Shown: positions 7,928 to 17,328 of the stretch, piece after piece
How the letters are laid out: the number at the start of each line of letters is the position of its first letter
Position numbering within the stretch: position 1 is the stretch's first letter
From: SIG299 sp051880375
Lineage (GTDB): Bacteria > Bacillota > Clostridia > Lachnospirales > Lachnospiraceae
Direction: 5' to 3'
Assembly (NCBI GenBank): GCA_051880375.1
Contig: JBJENV010000041.1
Location: 1-64,000, forward strand
Length of the DNA: 64,000 nt
The notes under the pieces: generated by a model
The model's database searches: none
The model's input: the letters and a program-made list of their open reading frames with translations, nothing else
What the model was told of the DNA's origin: nothing
Position numbers and translations under genes: made by a program

Positions 7928-8356
7928 ATGTTCATGGGAGAATACAATCATACGATTGATGAGAAAGGACGTATCATCGTACCATCCAAGTTCAGAGAAC
8001 AGCTTGGAGAAAATTTTGTTGTCACCCAGGGACTGGATGGCTGCCTCTTTGTATACTCTAATGAAGAGTGGGAAAGCTTCGTTGCCGGCTTAAAAAACCT
8101 TCCGGGCAACAAGGAAGCCAGACAACTGCAGCGTTACTTTATGGCAGGTGCCGTGATGTGCGAGGTGGACAAGCAGGGAAGAATTCTGATTCCGGCAAAG
8201 CTGCGCGCACAGGCAGGACTGGAAAAGGAAGTGGTCTTCGTCGGCGTGTTAAGCAAAATCGAAATCTGGAGTAAGGAACGCTGGGAACAGAATGACGGTT
8301 ATGATGACATGGATGAAATCGCAGAACATATGTCGGAATTCGGACTGAGTTTCTAA
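7928..8356 (+). CDS. mraZ: Division/cell-wall cluster transcriptional repressor MraZ
   Basis: MraZ is a ring-forming DNA-binding protein of the SpoVT/AbrB-like superfamily that controls the dcw operon it heads. The 142-aa product starts MFMGEYNHTIDEKGR and has two related half-domains, each with a motif of the type D-x-G-R-x-x-x-P-x-K-x-R: DEKGRIIVPSKFR (~11-23) and DKQGRILIPAKLR (~84-96). ATG 7928 has a near-ideal AAGGAGGTGA site 8 nt upstream. The AAGTGG repeats at 7794-7875 are its expected binding site. Confidence 0.97.
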   Translation: MFMGEYNHTIDEKGRIIVPSKFREQLGENFVVTQGLDGCLFVYSNEEWESFVAGLKNLPGNKEARQLQRYFMAGAVMCEVDKQGRILIPAKLRAQAGLEKEVVFVGVLSKIEIWSKERWEQNDGYDDMDEIAEHMSEFGLSF

Positions 8357-8417
8357 AAAATACAAAAGCAGCATAAAAAGAGCGTCAGAAAAGCTACGGT
8401 GCAGAAGAGAGGTATTT

Positions 8418-9368
8418 ATGGAGCAGAAAAAGGAATTTCAACATATTTCGGTCTTATTTGAAGAAACGGTAGACGGCTTGATGGTAAAACCGGGCGGTAT
8501 TTATGTGGATGGTACGCTTGGAGGAGCCGGACATGCTTCCGAGGTTTGTCGGAGAATGCAGGGAAAAGGCCGTTTCATCGGTATCGACCAGGATGCGGAT
8601 GCGATTGCGGCAGCAGGAGAGCGCTTAAAGGAGTTTCCGTTTGTTACGATTGTGCGCAGCAACTATGAGGCAATGTCTCTGGTACTTCATCAGCTTGGTA
8701 TTACGTCAGTAGACGGAATTGTTCTTGATCTGGGCGTTTCTTCCTATCAGTTGGATACGGCAGAGCGTGGCTTCAGTTATAAAACAGATGCGCCTCTTGA
8801 CATGAGAATGGACAACCGTATGGAGAAAACGGCAAAGGATATTGTGAACGGCTACAGTGAACAGGAGCTTTACCGTATGATTCGTGATTATGGGGAAGAC
8901 CAGTTCGCAAAGAATATTGCAAAACACATTGTAAGAATGCGCCAGGTAAAGCCGATAGAGACAACGTTTGAACTGGTAGAAGCAATCAAGGCGGCGATTC
9001 CCGCAAAAATAAGGATGAATACGGGGCATCCGGCAAAAAGGACGTTTCAGGCGATTCGAATTGAACTGAACAGAGAACTGGAAGTACTTCAAAACACCTT
9101 GGATGATATGATCTCACTGCTTGCTCCGGGAGGAAGGCTATGCATTATTACATTCCACTCGTTAGAGGACAGAATCGTAAAGCTGAAATTTAAGGAAAAT
9201 GAATCCCCGTGCACCTGCCCACCGGAATTCCCGGTCTGTGTCTGCGGAAAGAAGAGCAGGGGAAGGGTCATTACGAGGAAGCCGATACTTCCGAGTGAAG
9301 AGGAATTGGAACACAATTCAAGGTCAAAAAGCGCAAAGCTTAGAATATTTGAAAAGACAAGAGGGTAA
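8418..9368 (+). CDS. rsmH: 16S rRNA (cytosine-1402 N4) methyltransferase RsmH
   Basis: RsmH (MraW) uses S-adenosylmethionine to methylate N4 of C1402 in the 16S rRNA decoding centre. The 316-aa product begins with HISVLFEETVDGL and contains the SAM-binding segment VDGTLGGAGHA, the LDLGVSSYQLD motif, and the FQAIRIELNRELE and FHSLEDRIVK segments typical of the family. A Cys-rich stretch (CTCPPEFPVCVCG) lies near the C-terminus. It lies 61 nt after mraZ and 5 nt before the FtsL-like gene, the standard dcw order. Confidence 0.97.
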   Translation: MEQKKEFQHISVLFEETVDGLMVKPGGIYVDGTLGGAGHASEVCRRMQGKGRFIGIDQDADAIAAAGERLKEFPFVTIVRSNYEAMSLVLHQLGITSVDGIVLDLGVSSYQLDTAERGFSYKTDAPLDMRMDNRMEKTAKDIVNGYSEQELYRMIRDYGEDQFAKNIAKHIVRMRQVKPIETTFELVEAIKAAIPAKIRMNTGHPAKRTFQAIRIELNRELEVLQNTLDDMISLLAPGGRLCIITFHSLEDRIVKLKFKENESPCTCPPEFPVCVCGKKSRGRVITRKPILPSEEELEHNSRSKSAKLRIFEKTRG

Positions 9369-9373
9369 TCAGA

Positions 9374-9850
9374 ATGGGACAGAGGAGATATGAAAATTCA
9401 GATTATGTGTACGGAAGTGCGGCAAAGCAGCTGAAACCGCAGTGGGAGATGCCACAGGAGGAAATCAACCAGCCTTATCTTGTGGAAAGTCCGGAAACAG
9501 AAAGCAGACATAAGCCAAAGGTGGGCCACGGAATCGATCTGATTTCCATGATTCTTCTGGTAACGGCAATTGTTGCCACGCTGTATGTCTGCATTGAGTA
9601 TTTACAGGTGCAGTCGGATATTGTACAATTAGATAAGGCAATCAATTCCTTAAGCACTAAGATTACGGCATTAGATAAAGAAAATGATGCATTGGAAGCT
9701 GTTCTGAAAACGGCAGAGTGCGATTTGGAATACATCTATCAGATTGCAGTGGGTACTCTTGGAATGGTATATCCGAATCATAATGAGGTGATTTACTATG
9801 AAAACAACGATACCGGATATTTCAGGCAGTATCAGGATATTCCGGAATAG
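9374..9850 (+). CDS. ftsL: FtsL-like divisome protein
   Basis: This is a small bitopic membrane protein placed exactly where ftsL lies in dcw clusters, between rsmH and the class B PBP. The 158-aa product has a cytoplasmic N-terminal tail of ~55 residues, one membrane span (~ISMILLVTAIVATLYVCI) and an extracytoplasmic coiled coil (LDKAINSLSTKITALDKE) ending with a segment (AVGTLGMVYPN) like the FtsL/DivIC C-terminal motif. FtsL proteins are poorly conserved, so the call rests on topology, size and position. It would pair with the DivIB encoded at 17329-18078 to activate FtsW and its PBP partner. Confidence 0.78.
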   Translation: MGQRRYENSDYVYGSAAKQLKPQWEMPQEEINQPYLVESPETESRHKPKVGHGIDLISMILLVTAIVATLYVCIEYLQVQSDIVQLDKAINSLSTKITALDKENDALEAVLKTAECDLEYIYQIAVGTLGMVYPNHNEVIYYENNDTGYFRQYQDIPE

Positions 9851-9866
9851 TTAAAGGAGACGGCAG

Positions 9867-11816
9867 ATGGAGGAAAGGCGTCCAAAGAAAAAACGAAAGA
9901 TAAAAAAACTGACGCAGTATATGCAGACAAGGCTCTTGTTTGTTTTCTGCGTCATTTTTGCTGCCCTGCTTTTACTTATTGTCCGACTTGTTTACCTTGG
10001 AAACATTGACAAGTACGAGAAAAGTGCGCTGGCGCAGCAAAGCTATGTGTCCTCGGTTATTCCGTACCGACGCGGGGATATTACGGACCGGAACGGACAG
10101 ATAATTGCAACAAGCGAACTGATGTATCACTTGATATTGGATCCCAAGGTGTTACTCTCGGATGAAAAAAACATAGATCCTACGATAAAGGCACTTGCAA
10201 CAGTGTATGAACTGGATGAAACGTACTTAAGAAATATATTGGCAGAGAAGCCTGAAAGTTCTTATGTGGTGCTGAAAAGGCAGCTGTCCTATACGGAAAA
10301 GGAACAGTTTAATGAGTATATTGCGAATTTGAAAGCACAGGAGGAAGGGAAAAAGGAAAAGGAAAGTGATAGAATTAAGGGTGTCTGGTTTGAAGAGGAA
10401 TATAAAAGAATGTATCCGTTTGGGACAACAGCATCGCATATTATCGGTTTTACGGTTGCCGGAGATGTCGGTACGTATGGTATTGAGCAGCAGTATAACG
10501 AATTTTTGACAGGAACCAACGGAAGAACCTACGGATATTACGATTCCCAGCTGAATATCCAGAGAACGACGAAAGCGGCGGAGGATGGAGAAACGATTGT
10601 TTCCACGATTGATATGAACGTACAGAGAGTAGTCCAGAAATATGTGGAGAACTTTTTGAATGAAACAGGTGCCGAAAATGTAGGTGTTGTTATGATGGAT
10701 GCAGGAAACGGAGAAGTACTTGCCATGCAGTCTAATTACAGCTATGATTTGAATTCTCCGAGAAACCTGTCAGCGTGGTATACCGAGGAAGAGCTTGCAG
10801 CTATGTCCTCGGATGAAAAGCTGAACTGCCTTTATGATGTATGGAGAAACTTTTGCATCAGCGATGCCTATGAGCCGGGTTCTACCTTTAAGCCGTTTAC
10901 CGTTTCTGCAGCACTTGAGGAAAATATCGTATCTGTTGATTCGGAATATCTCTGTGACGGTAAGGAAACCTTCCCGGGAGATATTACGATTCGCTGCAGC
11001 AATACAAGAGGACACGGTAAAATCAGTCTGGCACAGGCTCTGATGTATTCCTGTAATGATGCGCTCATGCAGATTGCGGCAATGGAAGGACGCACGATGT
11101 TTTATGATTATCAGAAGCATTTCCGGTTTGGAACCAAAACCGGTATTGATTTACCGGGAGAAACAAAGGGAGAACTGATTCCGGAGGAAAAACTGAATGC
11201 GACAGAGCTTGCAACCAGCAGCTTCGGACAATCACTGACAGTTAATATGGTACAGATGGCGGCGGCGTTTTCTTCTCTGATTAACGGCGGCACCTATTAC
11301 GAACCACATGTGGTAAAAGCAGTCAAAAATGCGGAAGGAGCTACGATTCGGCAGATAGAGCCGGTTGTCGTTGCAAAAACCGTATCTGCAGAAACAAGCG
11401 AATTTATAAAAGAGGCTATGTACCTGACCGTACAGGAGGGAACTGCAAAAAGAGCACAGGTGGAAGGCTATATTATCGGTGGTAAGACGGGAACGGCACA
11501 GAAGCGTCCGTTGTCTGAAAAGAAAAATCTTGTTTCGCTGCTTGGGTTTGTGGAAGCAGAGGACAGACAGATTGTGATTTATGTGGTTGTGGATGAGGCA
11601 CACGATGAAGAGTTGATGAAAAAATCATCGACGGCTTCTGCTATTGCGGCATCCATTTTAGAAGAGGCACTGCCTTATCTGAAGATTTATCCGGAAGGAG
11701 AAATCAAATACTATATAGACATTGTAGAAGAGGATGATATTTTAACCGACGATACCGATAACCCTGATTATCGGCCGGAAAACGATGAAAATGCACCGGA
11801 TGTTATCGGAGACTGA
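9867..11816 (+). CDS. Class B penicillin-binding protein (FtsI/SpoVD-like transpeptidase)
   Basis: This is a peptidoglycan transpeptidase anchored by one N-terminal span (~25-47). The dimerisation domain contains RRGDITDRNG. The catalytic domain has SxxK at Ser339-Lys342 (STFK), SxN at Ser395-Asn397 (SCN) and KTG at 540-542 (KTGTAQK). The 649-aa product ends in an acidic tail without a full PASTA domain, so the vegetative FtsI role is somewhat more likely than SpoVD. ATG 9867 follows AAAGGAG and lies 16 nt after the ftsL-like gene. A second, diverged class B PBP follows; which of the two serves septation and which the spore cortex cannot be settled by sequence alone. Confidence 0.92.
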   Translation: MEERRPKKKRKIKKLTQYMQTRLLFVFCVIFAALLLLIVRLVYLGNIDKYEKSALAQQSYVSSVIPYRRGDITDRNGQIIATSELMYHLILDPKVLLSDEKNIDPTIKALATVYELDETYLRNILAEKPESSYVVLKRQLSYTEKEQFNEYIANLKAQEEGKKEKESDRIKGVWFEEEYKRMYPFGTTASHIIGFTVAGDVGTYGIEQQYNEFLTGTNGRTYGYYDSQLNIQRTTKAAEDGETIVSTIDMNVQRVVQKYVENFLNETGAENVGVVMMDAGNGEVLAMQSNYSYDLNSPRNLSAWYTEEELAAMSSDEKLNCLYDVWRNFCISDAYEPGSTFKPFTVSAALEENIVSVDSEYLCDGKETFPGDITIRCSNTRGHGKISLAQALMYSCNDALMQIAAMEGRTMFYDYQKHFRFGTKTGIDLPGETKGELIPEEKLNATELATSSFGQSLTVNMVQMAAAFSSLINGGTYYEPHVVKAVKNAEGATIRQIEPVVVAKTVSAETSEFIKEAMYLTVQEGTAKRAQVEGYIIGGKTGTAQKRPLSEKKNLVSLLGFVEAEDRQIVIYVVVDEAHDEELMKKSSTASAIAASILEEALPYLKIYPEGEIKYYIDIVEEDDILTDDTDNPDYRPENDENAPDVIGD

Positions 11817-11886
11817 CTTTAGAATCTGCATAATGGAAACAGAAAGATAATAGAATAAAGGGATAAGAAAAAGGGCAGGTAGTACG

Positions 11887-13659
11887 ATGTTTCCTGTCAG
11901 AACATATCAACGAAAGAATCTGCTGCTTGTAATTTCGGTAATTTATGCTGTAGCAGCAGCACTTACAGTCAGAATTTTTTATCTGATGATTCCCGCCTCG
12001 GAGCACTATGCGCTTGCGGCAGAGGAACTGCATGAGCGGGAACGTCCCATTAAAGCAGAACGGGGAAGAATTTATGACAGAAACGGAGTCATACTGGCAG
12101 ATAATATGCCGGTCTGCACCATTTCTGTCATTCATAATCAGATAACAGACCCGGAACGGGTGATTGACGTACTGTGTCAGGAACTTAATCTCAGTGAGGA
12201 ATATGTCAGAAAGCGCGTCGAAAAGTATTCTTCCATGGAGCGGATTATGACGAATGTGGACAAGGAAACAGCAGATAGCATCAGGGAATATGAACTGAAC
12301 GGAGTTATGGTGGATGAGGACTACCGAAGGTATTATCCGTTTGCAACACTGGCTTCCAAGGTATTAGGATTTACCGGAAGCGACAATCAGGGCATTGTAG
12401 GACTGGAAGTAAAATACGACTATTGGCTGCAGGGTGATAATGGGAAAATCTTAACGCTGACAACAGCGCACGGGGTGGAGATACCGAATGCGGCAGAATA
12501 CCGGGAGGAGCCGATACGCGGGAATGACATGAAGCTGTCACTGGATGTGGTGATTCAGAGTTATGCAGAGCAGGCTGCCAAAAAAGTATTGGAAGCAAAA
12601 TCTGCAAACAGTGTGAGCCTGATTGTAATGAATCCGAAAAACGGCGAGATTTATGCGATGGTCAACGTACCGGAGTATAATCTGAATGAGCCGTATACGT
12701 TTCAGCCGGTATATGAAGAACAGTATGATATCGAAAGCATGACAGCAGAGGAAAAGACAGAGCTTTTAAATCAGATGTGGAGAAATCCATGCATCAGTGA
12801 TACCTATGAGCCGGGGTCGGCATTTAAAATCGTAACGGCAACAGCGGCATTGGAACATCATGCGGTGTCTTTAACAAGCACCTTTCATTGCCCCGGGTAT
12901 AAAATAGTAGAGGATCGTCGGATTCGTTGCCACAAGACAGCAGGACACGGAAGCCAGACTTTTGTTGAAGCAATCAAAAACTCGTGTAATCCGGCTTTTA
13001 TGGAAATCGGTGCAAGGGTCGGCATTGACGGAATGTATGAAACCTTCCGGGCACTCGGTCTGTTTTCCAAAACGGGAGTGGACTTACCGGGAGAAGCGAA
13101 TTCCATTATGCATAAGGCAGAAAATGTCGGGGCAGTTGAGTTAGCCACCATTTCCTTCGGGCAGTCGTTTCAGATTACGCCGCTTCAGCTATTAAGTGCG
13201 GTCAGTACGGTCATTAACGGTGGTACAAGGATTACACCTCATTTTGCAACGCAGATTATCAATAACGAAGGAACGGTAATCAAAACAATAGATGGTGTCG
13301 GAGAAAGCGGAGTCATTTCGAAGGAAACCTCCGAAACAATGAAAACACTGTTAGAGAAGGTCGTTTCCGAGGGAACCGGTAAGAGGGCATATCTTCCGGG
13401 AATGCGTGTCGGTGGGAAAACAGCAACCTCTGAAAAACTGCCCAGAAGCAGCAACCGTTATATTGCGTCGTTTGTCGGCTTTGCACCGGCAGAGGACCCG
13501 GAGGTTGTGGCAATGGTGCTGATTGATGAGCCGGAAGGGCTGTACTATGGAGGTACCATTGCAGCGCCGGTCATTGCAGAGGTATTTGATATGGTACTTC
13601 CCTATTTGGGAATAGAGCCGGCATACACAGAGGAGGAGTTGAAAAATCTTCAGGAATAA
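11887..13659 (+). CDS. Second class B penicillin-binding protein with KTA in place of KTG
   Basis: This 590-aa class B PBP follows the first one in the cluster. It has an N-terminal span (~10-32), the dimerisation motif ERGRIYDRNG, and the transpeptidase motifs SAFK (Ser311-Lys314) and SCN (Ser366-Asn368). The third motif, normally KTG, reads K-T-A-T at 511-514; the flanking GGKTATSEKLPR is well formed, so this does not look like a frame error. The third residue lines the active site, and a change from Gly to Ala could alter beta-lactam or substrate binding. Tandem class B PBPs in this position usually are FtsI and SpoVD paralogues. The product is likely active because nucleophile and lysine are kept, but that is inference. 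Confidence 0.9.
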   Translation: MFPVRTYQRKNLLLVISVIYAVAAALTVRIFYLMIPASEHYALAAEELHERERPIKAERGRIYDRNGVILADNMPVCTISVIHNQITDPERVIDVLCQELNLSEEYVRKRVEKYSSMERIMTNVDKETADSIREYELNGVMVDEDYRRYYPFATLASKVLGFTGSDNQGIVGLEVKYDYWLQGDNGKILTLTTAHGVEIPNAAEYREEPIRGNDMKLSLDVVIQSYAEQAAKKVLEAKSANSVSLIVMNPKNGEIYAMVNVPEYNLNEPYTFQPVYEEQYDIESMTAEEKTELLNQMWRNPCISDTYEPGSAFKIVTATAALEHHAVSLTSTFHCPGYKIVEDRRIRCHKTAGHGSQTFVEAIKNSCNPAFMEIGARVGIDGMYETFRALGLFSKTGVDLPGEANSIMHKAENVGAVELATISFGQSFQITPLQLLSAVSTVINGGTRITPHFATQIINNEGTVIKTIDGVGESGVISKETSETMKTLLEKVVSEGTGKRAYLPGMRVGGKTATSEKLPRSSNRYIASFVGFAPAEDPEVVAMVLIDEPEGLYYGGTIAAPVIAEVFDMVLPYLGIEPAYTEEELKNLQE

Positions 13660-13677
13660 AATGCAGGAGAATTTGAC

Positions 13678-14673
13678 ATGCAGCAGTGTACTTCTTTTCT
13701 GCCGGAGTCAATGACTTTGGCATTGACTCCGGCAGCGATAGCATTCGGAATCAGTGTGATACTGTGTCCGTTTTTTATTCCGTTATTCAAGCGGTTTCAT
13801 ATAGGACAGCAGGTGCGGACGGACGGACCGAAGGAACATTTGAAAAAATCGGGGACGCCAACCATGGGCGGCATTGTGATTCTGCTTTCAGTACTGCTTA
13901 CCTCGCTTTTTTATATTACGTGCTGTCCGGAGCTGGCACCGGTGCTGTTTGTGATGCTTGCCTTTGGAGGAATCGGCTTTCTGGATGATACCATTAAAAT
14001 ATTCAGAAAACGTTCTCTGGGGCTGACCTCTTTGCAAAAGCTCCTATTGGAAGTGGGAGTAACCGCGATATTTGCCTCTTATATGAGTGTAAACGGCTTT
14101 GCAACAAAGGTGCTTCTGCCGTTTACGGGTGGTCTGGAAGAGGGAATCTATTTAGAACTGGGTGGCTGGTTTGGACCGCTTTTGTTCTTTGGAATGTTAG
14201 GCTGCGTGAACGGTGCAAACTTTACCGATGGGATTGACGGACTGGCTTCGGGCGTGACCTTTTTGATAGCGGTGTTTTTATCTGTTGTTTCGGTTGGAAG
14301 AGAACACGGAATTACTCCGATTGTTTGTGCGGTTTCAGGTGCACTTTTAGGATTTTTGGTGTATAATATGTATCCGGCAAGGGTATTCATGGGAGACACA
14401 GGTTCGTTAGCCCTGGGAGGATTTGTAGCGGCGTCCGCTTTTTTGTTGCAGATTCCGTTATTTCTTGTTATGATTGGTATAGTTTATCTGGCAGAGGTAT
14501 TTTCTGTGATTTTGCAGGTTGCGGTGTTTAAGCTGTGTCACGGAAAACGGCTATTCAAGATGGCACCGGTCCATCATCATTTTGAACTCTGCGGCTGGCA
14601 GGAACCGAAGATTACTGCCGTATTTACAATATTAACTGCTGCGTGCTGCATCCTTGCTTTATTCGGACTATAA
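13678..14673 (+). CDS. mraY: Phospho-N-acetylmuramoyl-pentapeptide transferase MraY
   Basis: MraY transfers phospho-MurNAc-pentapeptide from the UDP-precursor to undecaprenyl phosphate, making lipid I. The 331-aa product has about ten membrane spans and the MraY motifs GTPTMGG, FLDDTIK, NFTDGIDGLASG, FMGDTGSLALGG and PVHHHFELCGW, including the Asp residues that bind Mg2+. ATG 13678 lies 18 nt after the second PBP gene. Its lipid carrier derives from the UppS encoded at 60159-60881. Confidence 0.97.
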   Translation: MQQCTSFLPESMTLALTPAAIAFGISVILCPFFIPLFKRFHIGQQVRTDGPKEHLKKSGTPTMGGIVILLSVLLTSLFYITCCPELAPVLFVMLAFGGIGFLDDTIKIFRKRSLGLTSLQKLLLEVGVTAIFASYMSVNGFATKVLLPFTGGLEEGIYLELGGWFGPLLFFGMLGCVNGANFTDGIDGLASGVTFLIAVFLSVVSVGREHGITPIVCAVSGALLGFLVYNMYPARVFMGDTGSLALGGFVAASAFLLQIPLFLVMIGIVYLAEVFSVILQVAVFKLCHGKRLFKMAPVHHHFELCGWQEPKITAVFTILTAACCILALFGL

Positions 14674-14735
14674 AGCTTTTCGGGAAGAAGAAAAAAGAAT
14701 GCACGGGTGGAAACTTTAAGTGGAGGAACACAGAT

Positions 14736-16088
14736 ATGTTACAGGGAAAGAAAGTTACGGTGATTGGGAGCGGAATCAGCGGAATTGCAGCGGCAGGGCT
14801 GCTAAAGAGGCATTCTGCAATCGTAACGCTTTATGACGGAAATGCACAGGCAGACGTGCAGGAGATAGAAAAGAAAATCGGGGGCGGCTGTAAAGTCGTC
14901 TGCGGGGAATGGACAAAAGAACTGGCGGCGGAAACCGAGCTTTTGGTAGTCAGCCCGGGAGTTCCGACGGATCTTAAGTTCCTTTTGGAAATTAAACAGA
15001 ACGGTGTGCCGATGTGGGGCGAAGTAGAGCTTGCCTATCATGTGGCAAAGGGAAAGTTTATCGGGATTACCGGCACTAACGGAAAGACAACGACGACGGC
15101 ACTTACCGGAGAAATCATGAAGCAGTACTTTCAAGAAGTGTTTGTTGTCGGGAACATCGGAGTTCCGTATACGGAGCGTGCAGAGGAAACGACGGAACAT
15201 TCGGTAACGGTAGCAGAGCTTTCGAGCTTCCAGCTGGAAACCGTACAGGAGGATTTCCGACCGGATGTCAGTATGATTTTAAATATTACTCCGGATCATT
15301 TAAACCGGCATCATACGATGGAAAACTATATTCAGGCGAAGCTTGAGGTGGCAAAGCACCAGACGGCAGAGCAGACCTGCATTTTAAACTACGAAGATTC
15401 GGAGCTTCGCAGACGTGCAAAAGAACTGCCGTCTAAAATTCTCTGGTTTTCCAGTGCACACAGGTTAAGCGAAGGACTGTATCTGGAGGATAACCGTATT
15501 TACTATGCAGACGGAACAGCAAGGACGGAAATCTGCAAAACGGAAGAATTACATATCATCGGAACGCATAATTATGAAAATGCAATGGCAGCTATTGCTG
15601 CGGCAGTCTGTATGGGAGTGCCGCTTGAGTACATTCGTAAGGGACTTTTGAGCTTCCATGCGGTGGAACACCGGATTGAATATGTAGCAACAAAAAATGG
15701 TGTAGATTATTACAACGATTCCAAGGGAACAAATCCGGATGCGGCAATCAAGGGAATTCAGGCAATGAAGAAACCGACACTCTTAATCGGCGGCGGTTAT
15801 GATAAGGGTTCGGAATATGAAGAATGGATTCAGGCATTTGACGGTAAGGTAAAGCATCTTGTTTTAATCGGACAGACGAAAGAGAAAATTGCAGAAGCTG
15901 CAAATCGCCTTGGCGTTCCTTCGGTCGTATTAAAGGATACGTTTGAAGAGGCACTCCGGTTCTGTAGTGATCATGCGGAGCCGGGAGATGCGGTGCTGCT
16001 TTCTCCGGCGTGCGCAAGCTGGGGAATGTTTAAAAACTATGAGGAGCGCGGCAGAATATTTAAGGAGTATGTACATAAGCTTCCTTAA
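14736..16088 (+). CDS. murD: UDP-N-acetylmuramoyl-L-alanine--D-glutamate ligase MurD
   Basis: MurD adds D-glutamate to UDP-MurNAc-L-Ala with ATP hydrolysis in the cytosol. The 450-aa product has an N-terminal dinucleotide-like fold (VIGSGISGIAAAGLL), the Mur ligase P-loop GTNGKTT at 113-119 with Lys117, the NITPDHLNRH segment in the central domain and YNDSKGTNPDAA in the C-terminal domain. ATG 14736 has GGAGG at 14722-14726. The open frame extends upstream to 14643, but that part overlaps the end of mraY and has no ribosome-binding site. murC, murE, murF and murG are absent from this cluster. Confidence 0.96.
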   Translation: MLQGKKVTVIGSGISGIAAAGLLKRHSAIVTLYDGNAQADVQEIEKKIGGGCKVVCGEWTKELAAETELLVVSPGVPTDLKFLLEIKQNGVPMWGEVELAYHVAKGKFIGITGTNGKTTTTALTGEIMKQYFQEVFVVGNIGVPYTERAEETTEHSVTVAELSSFQLETVQEDFRPDVSMILNITPDHLNRHHTMENYIQAKLEVAKHQTAEQTCILNYEDSELRRRAKELPSKILWFSSAHRLSEGLYLEDNRIYYADGTARTEICKTEELHIIGTHNYENAMAAIAAAVCMGVPLEYIRKGLLSFHAVEHRIEYVATKNGVDYYNDSKGTNPDAAIKGIQAMKKPTLLIGGGYDKGSEYEEWIQAFDGKVKHLVLIGQTKEKIAEAANRLGVPSVVLKDTFEEALRFCSDHAEPGDAVLLSPACASWGMFKNYEERGRIFKEYVHKLP

Positions 16089-16164
16089 AAGTGTGAGCGG
16101 GGAAAACGCTTCGCATGACGCAGCAAAAGTAGAGTGGACCAGAATATCAGAAACGAGGAGCAGC

Positions 16165-17307
16165 ATGGCAGAGCAGATACAGGGAAAAGAAATAAAAAAA
16201 TACAAAGCATACGATTATAGTTTGTTGTTCTTGACAATTTTTCTTGTATGCTTTGGACTGGTTATGATTTATAGTACCAGTTCCTATAATGCCACCAAAT
16301 ATTATAACGACCCGACGCATTTTCTACGTAAGCAGGGAATTTTTGCGCTGGTGGGTATTCCGCTTATGATTCTCATATCCAAGATAGATTATCACATATA
16401 TATTAAGCCTCTTCCCATTATCAGGGTAAGGCCGATTTATCTGTTGTATTTGCTTTGTGTGGCATTGCAGATATTGGTAATTGCAGTCGGCGACGAAATC
16501 AAGGGCGCAAAGCGTTGGCTCGAAATTCCGGGAATCGGAAGCTTTCAGCCATCGGAAATTACAAAAATCTGTGTAATTCTTCTGACGGCCTATATTGCTT
16601 ATATCGCCCCAAAACGGCTGGATAAGTTCCTGGGATTTTTCAGAGCAATGGTTTATGTAGGACCGTTACTGGGACTGGTTGTGATAGAAAACTTAAGTAC
16701 TGCGATTATCTTAACCGGTATTTTTGTTGTTATCTGCTTTGTTACAAGCAGAAAGAAAGGCTACTTTATTGTATGTGGATTTTTGTTTATCGGAGCGGTC
16801 GCAGCATTTATTGTGTTTGGCGAAGGCTTCCGCGGTGAAAGAATAGATGCCTGGCTGAATGTGGAAACGCACGAAAAAGGGTATCAGACACTTCAGGGGT
16901 TATATGCCATTGCCTCCGGTGGACTCTGGGGGAAAGGGCTTGGCCAGAGCATGCAGAAGCTTGGATTTATTCCTGAATCGCATAACGATATGATTTTTTC
17001 GGTGATTTGCGAAGAGCTTGGACTGTTTGGGGCAATTGCAGTGATTTTACTGTTTGTATTGCTTCTCTGGAGACTGTTTGTGGTTGCGGTCAATGCACCG
17101 GATTTATATGGAAGCCTGATTGCGGTAGGTGTTATGACGCATATTGCTCTGCAGGTGCTGATAAACATTGCGGTTGTCACGAACTCCATGCCGGCAACGG
17201 GAATTCCGCTTCCGTTTATCAGTTATGGAGGCAGCTCGCTTATGGTACTTCTGATGGAAATGGGAATTGCTCTCGGAGTTTCCGGACAGATAGAACATAA
17301 GGCATAA
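16165..17307 (+). CDS. ftsW: Lipid II polymerase FtsW (SEDS family)
   Basis: FtsW is a SEDS-family glycosyltransferase that polymerises lipid II at the septum together with a class B PBP. The 380-aa product has about ten membrane spans, FGLVMIYSTSSY in the first span, the segment FQPSEITKICVILL, and the C-terminal signature PATGIPLPFISYGGSS. ATG 16165 follows GAGGAG (16155-16160); the longer reading frame from 15943 overlaps murD and is not used. It could equally be named SpoVE, the sporulation paralogue, because RodA, FtsW and SpoVE share these motifs. The dcw position and neighbouring ftsQ favour FtsW. Confidence 0.93.
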   Translation: MAEQIQGKEIKKYKAYDYSLLFLTIFLVCFGLVMIYSTSSYNATKYYNDPTHFLRKQGIFALVGIPLMILISKIDYHIYIKPLPIIRVRPIYLLYLLCVALQILVIAVGDEIKGAKRWLEIPGIGSFQPSEITKICVILLTAYIAYIAPKRLDKFLGFFRAMVYVGPLLGLVVIENLSTAIILTGIFVVICFVTSRKKGYFIVCGFLFIGAVAAFIVFGEGFRGERIDAWLNVETHEKGYQTLQGLYAIASGGLWGKGLGQSMQKLGFIPESHNDMIFSVICEELGLFGAIAVILLFVLLLWRLFVVAVNAPDLYGSLIAVGVMTHIALQVLINIAVVTNSMPATGIPLPFISYGGSSLMVLLMEMGIALGVSGQIEHKA

Positions 17308-17328
17308 TTGATAAAAACGGAATGAGAA

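Noticed and set aside
14643..14735. N-terminal extension of murD
   Set aside because: The first part lies inside mraY, there is no ribosome-binding site, and the extra residues do not belong to the MurD fold.
15943..16164. N-terminal extension of ftsW
   Set aside because: It is mostly an out-of-frame overlap with murD; the ATG at 16165 has a good ribosome-binding site and gives the usual protein length.
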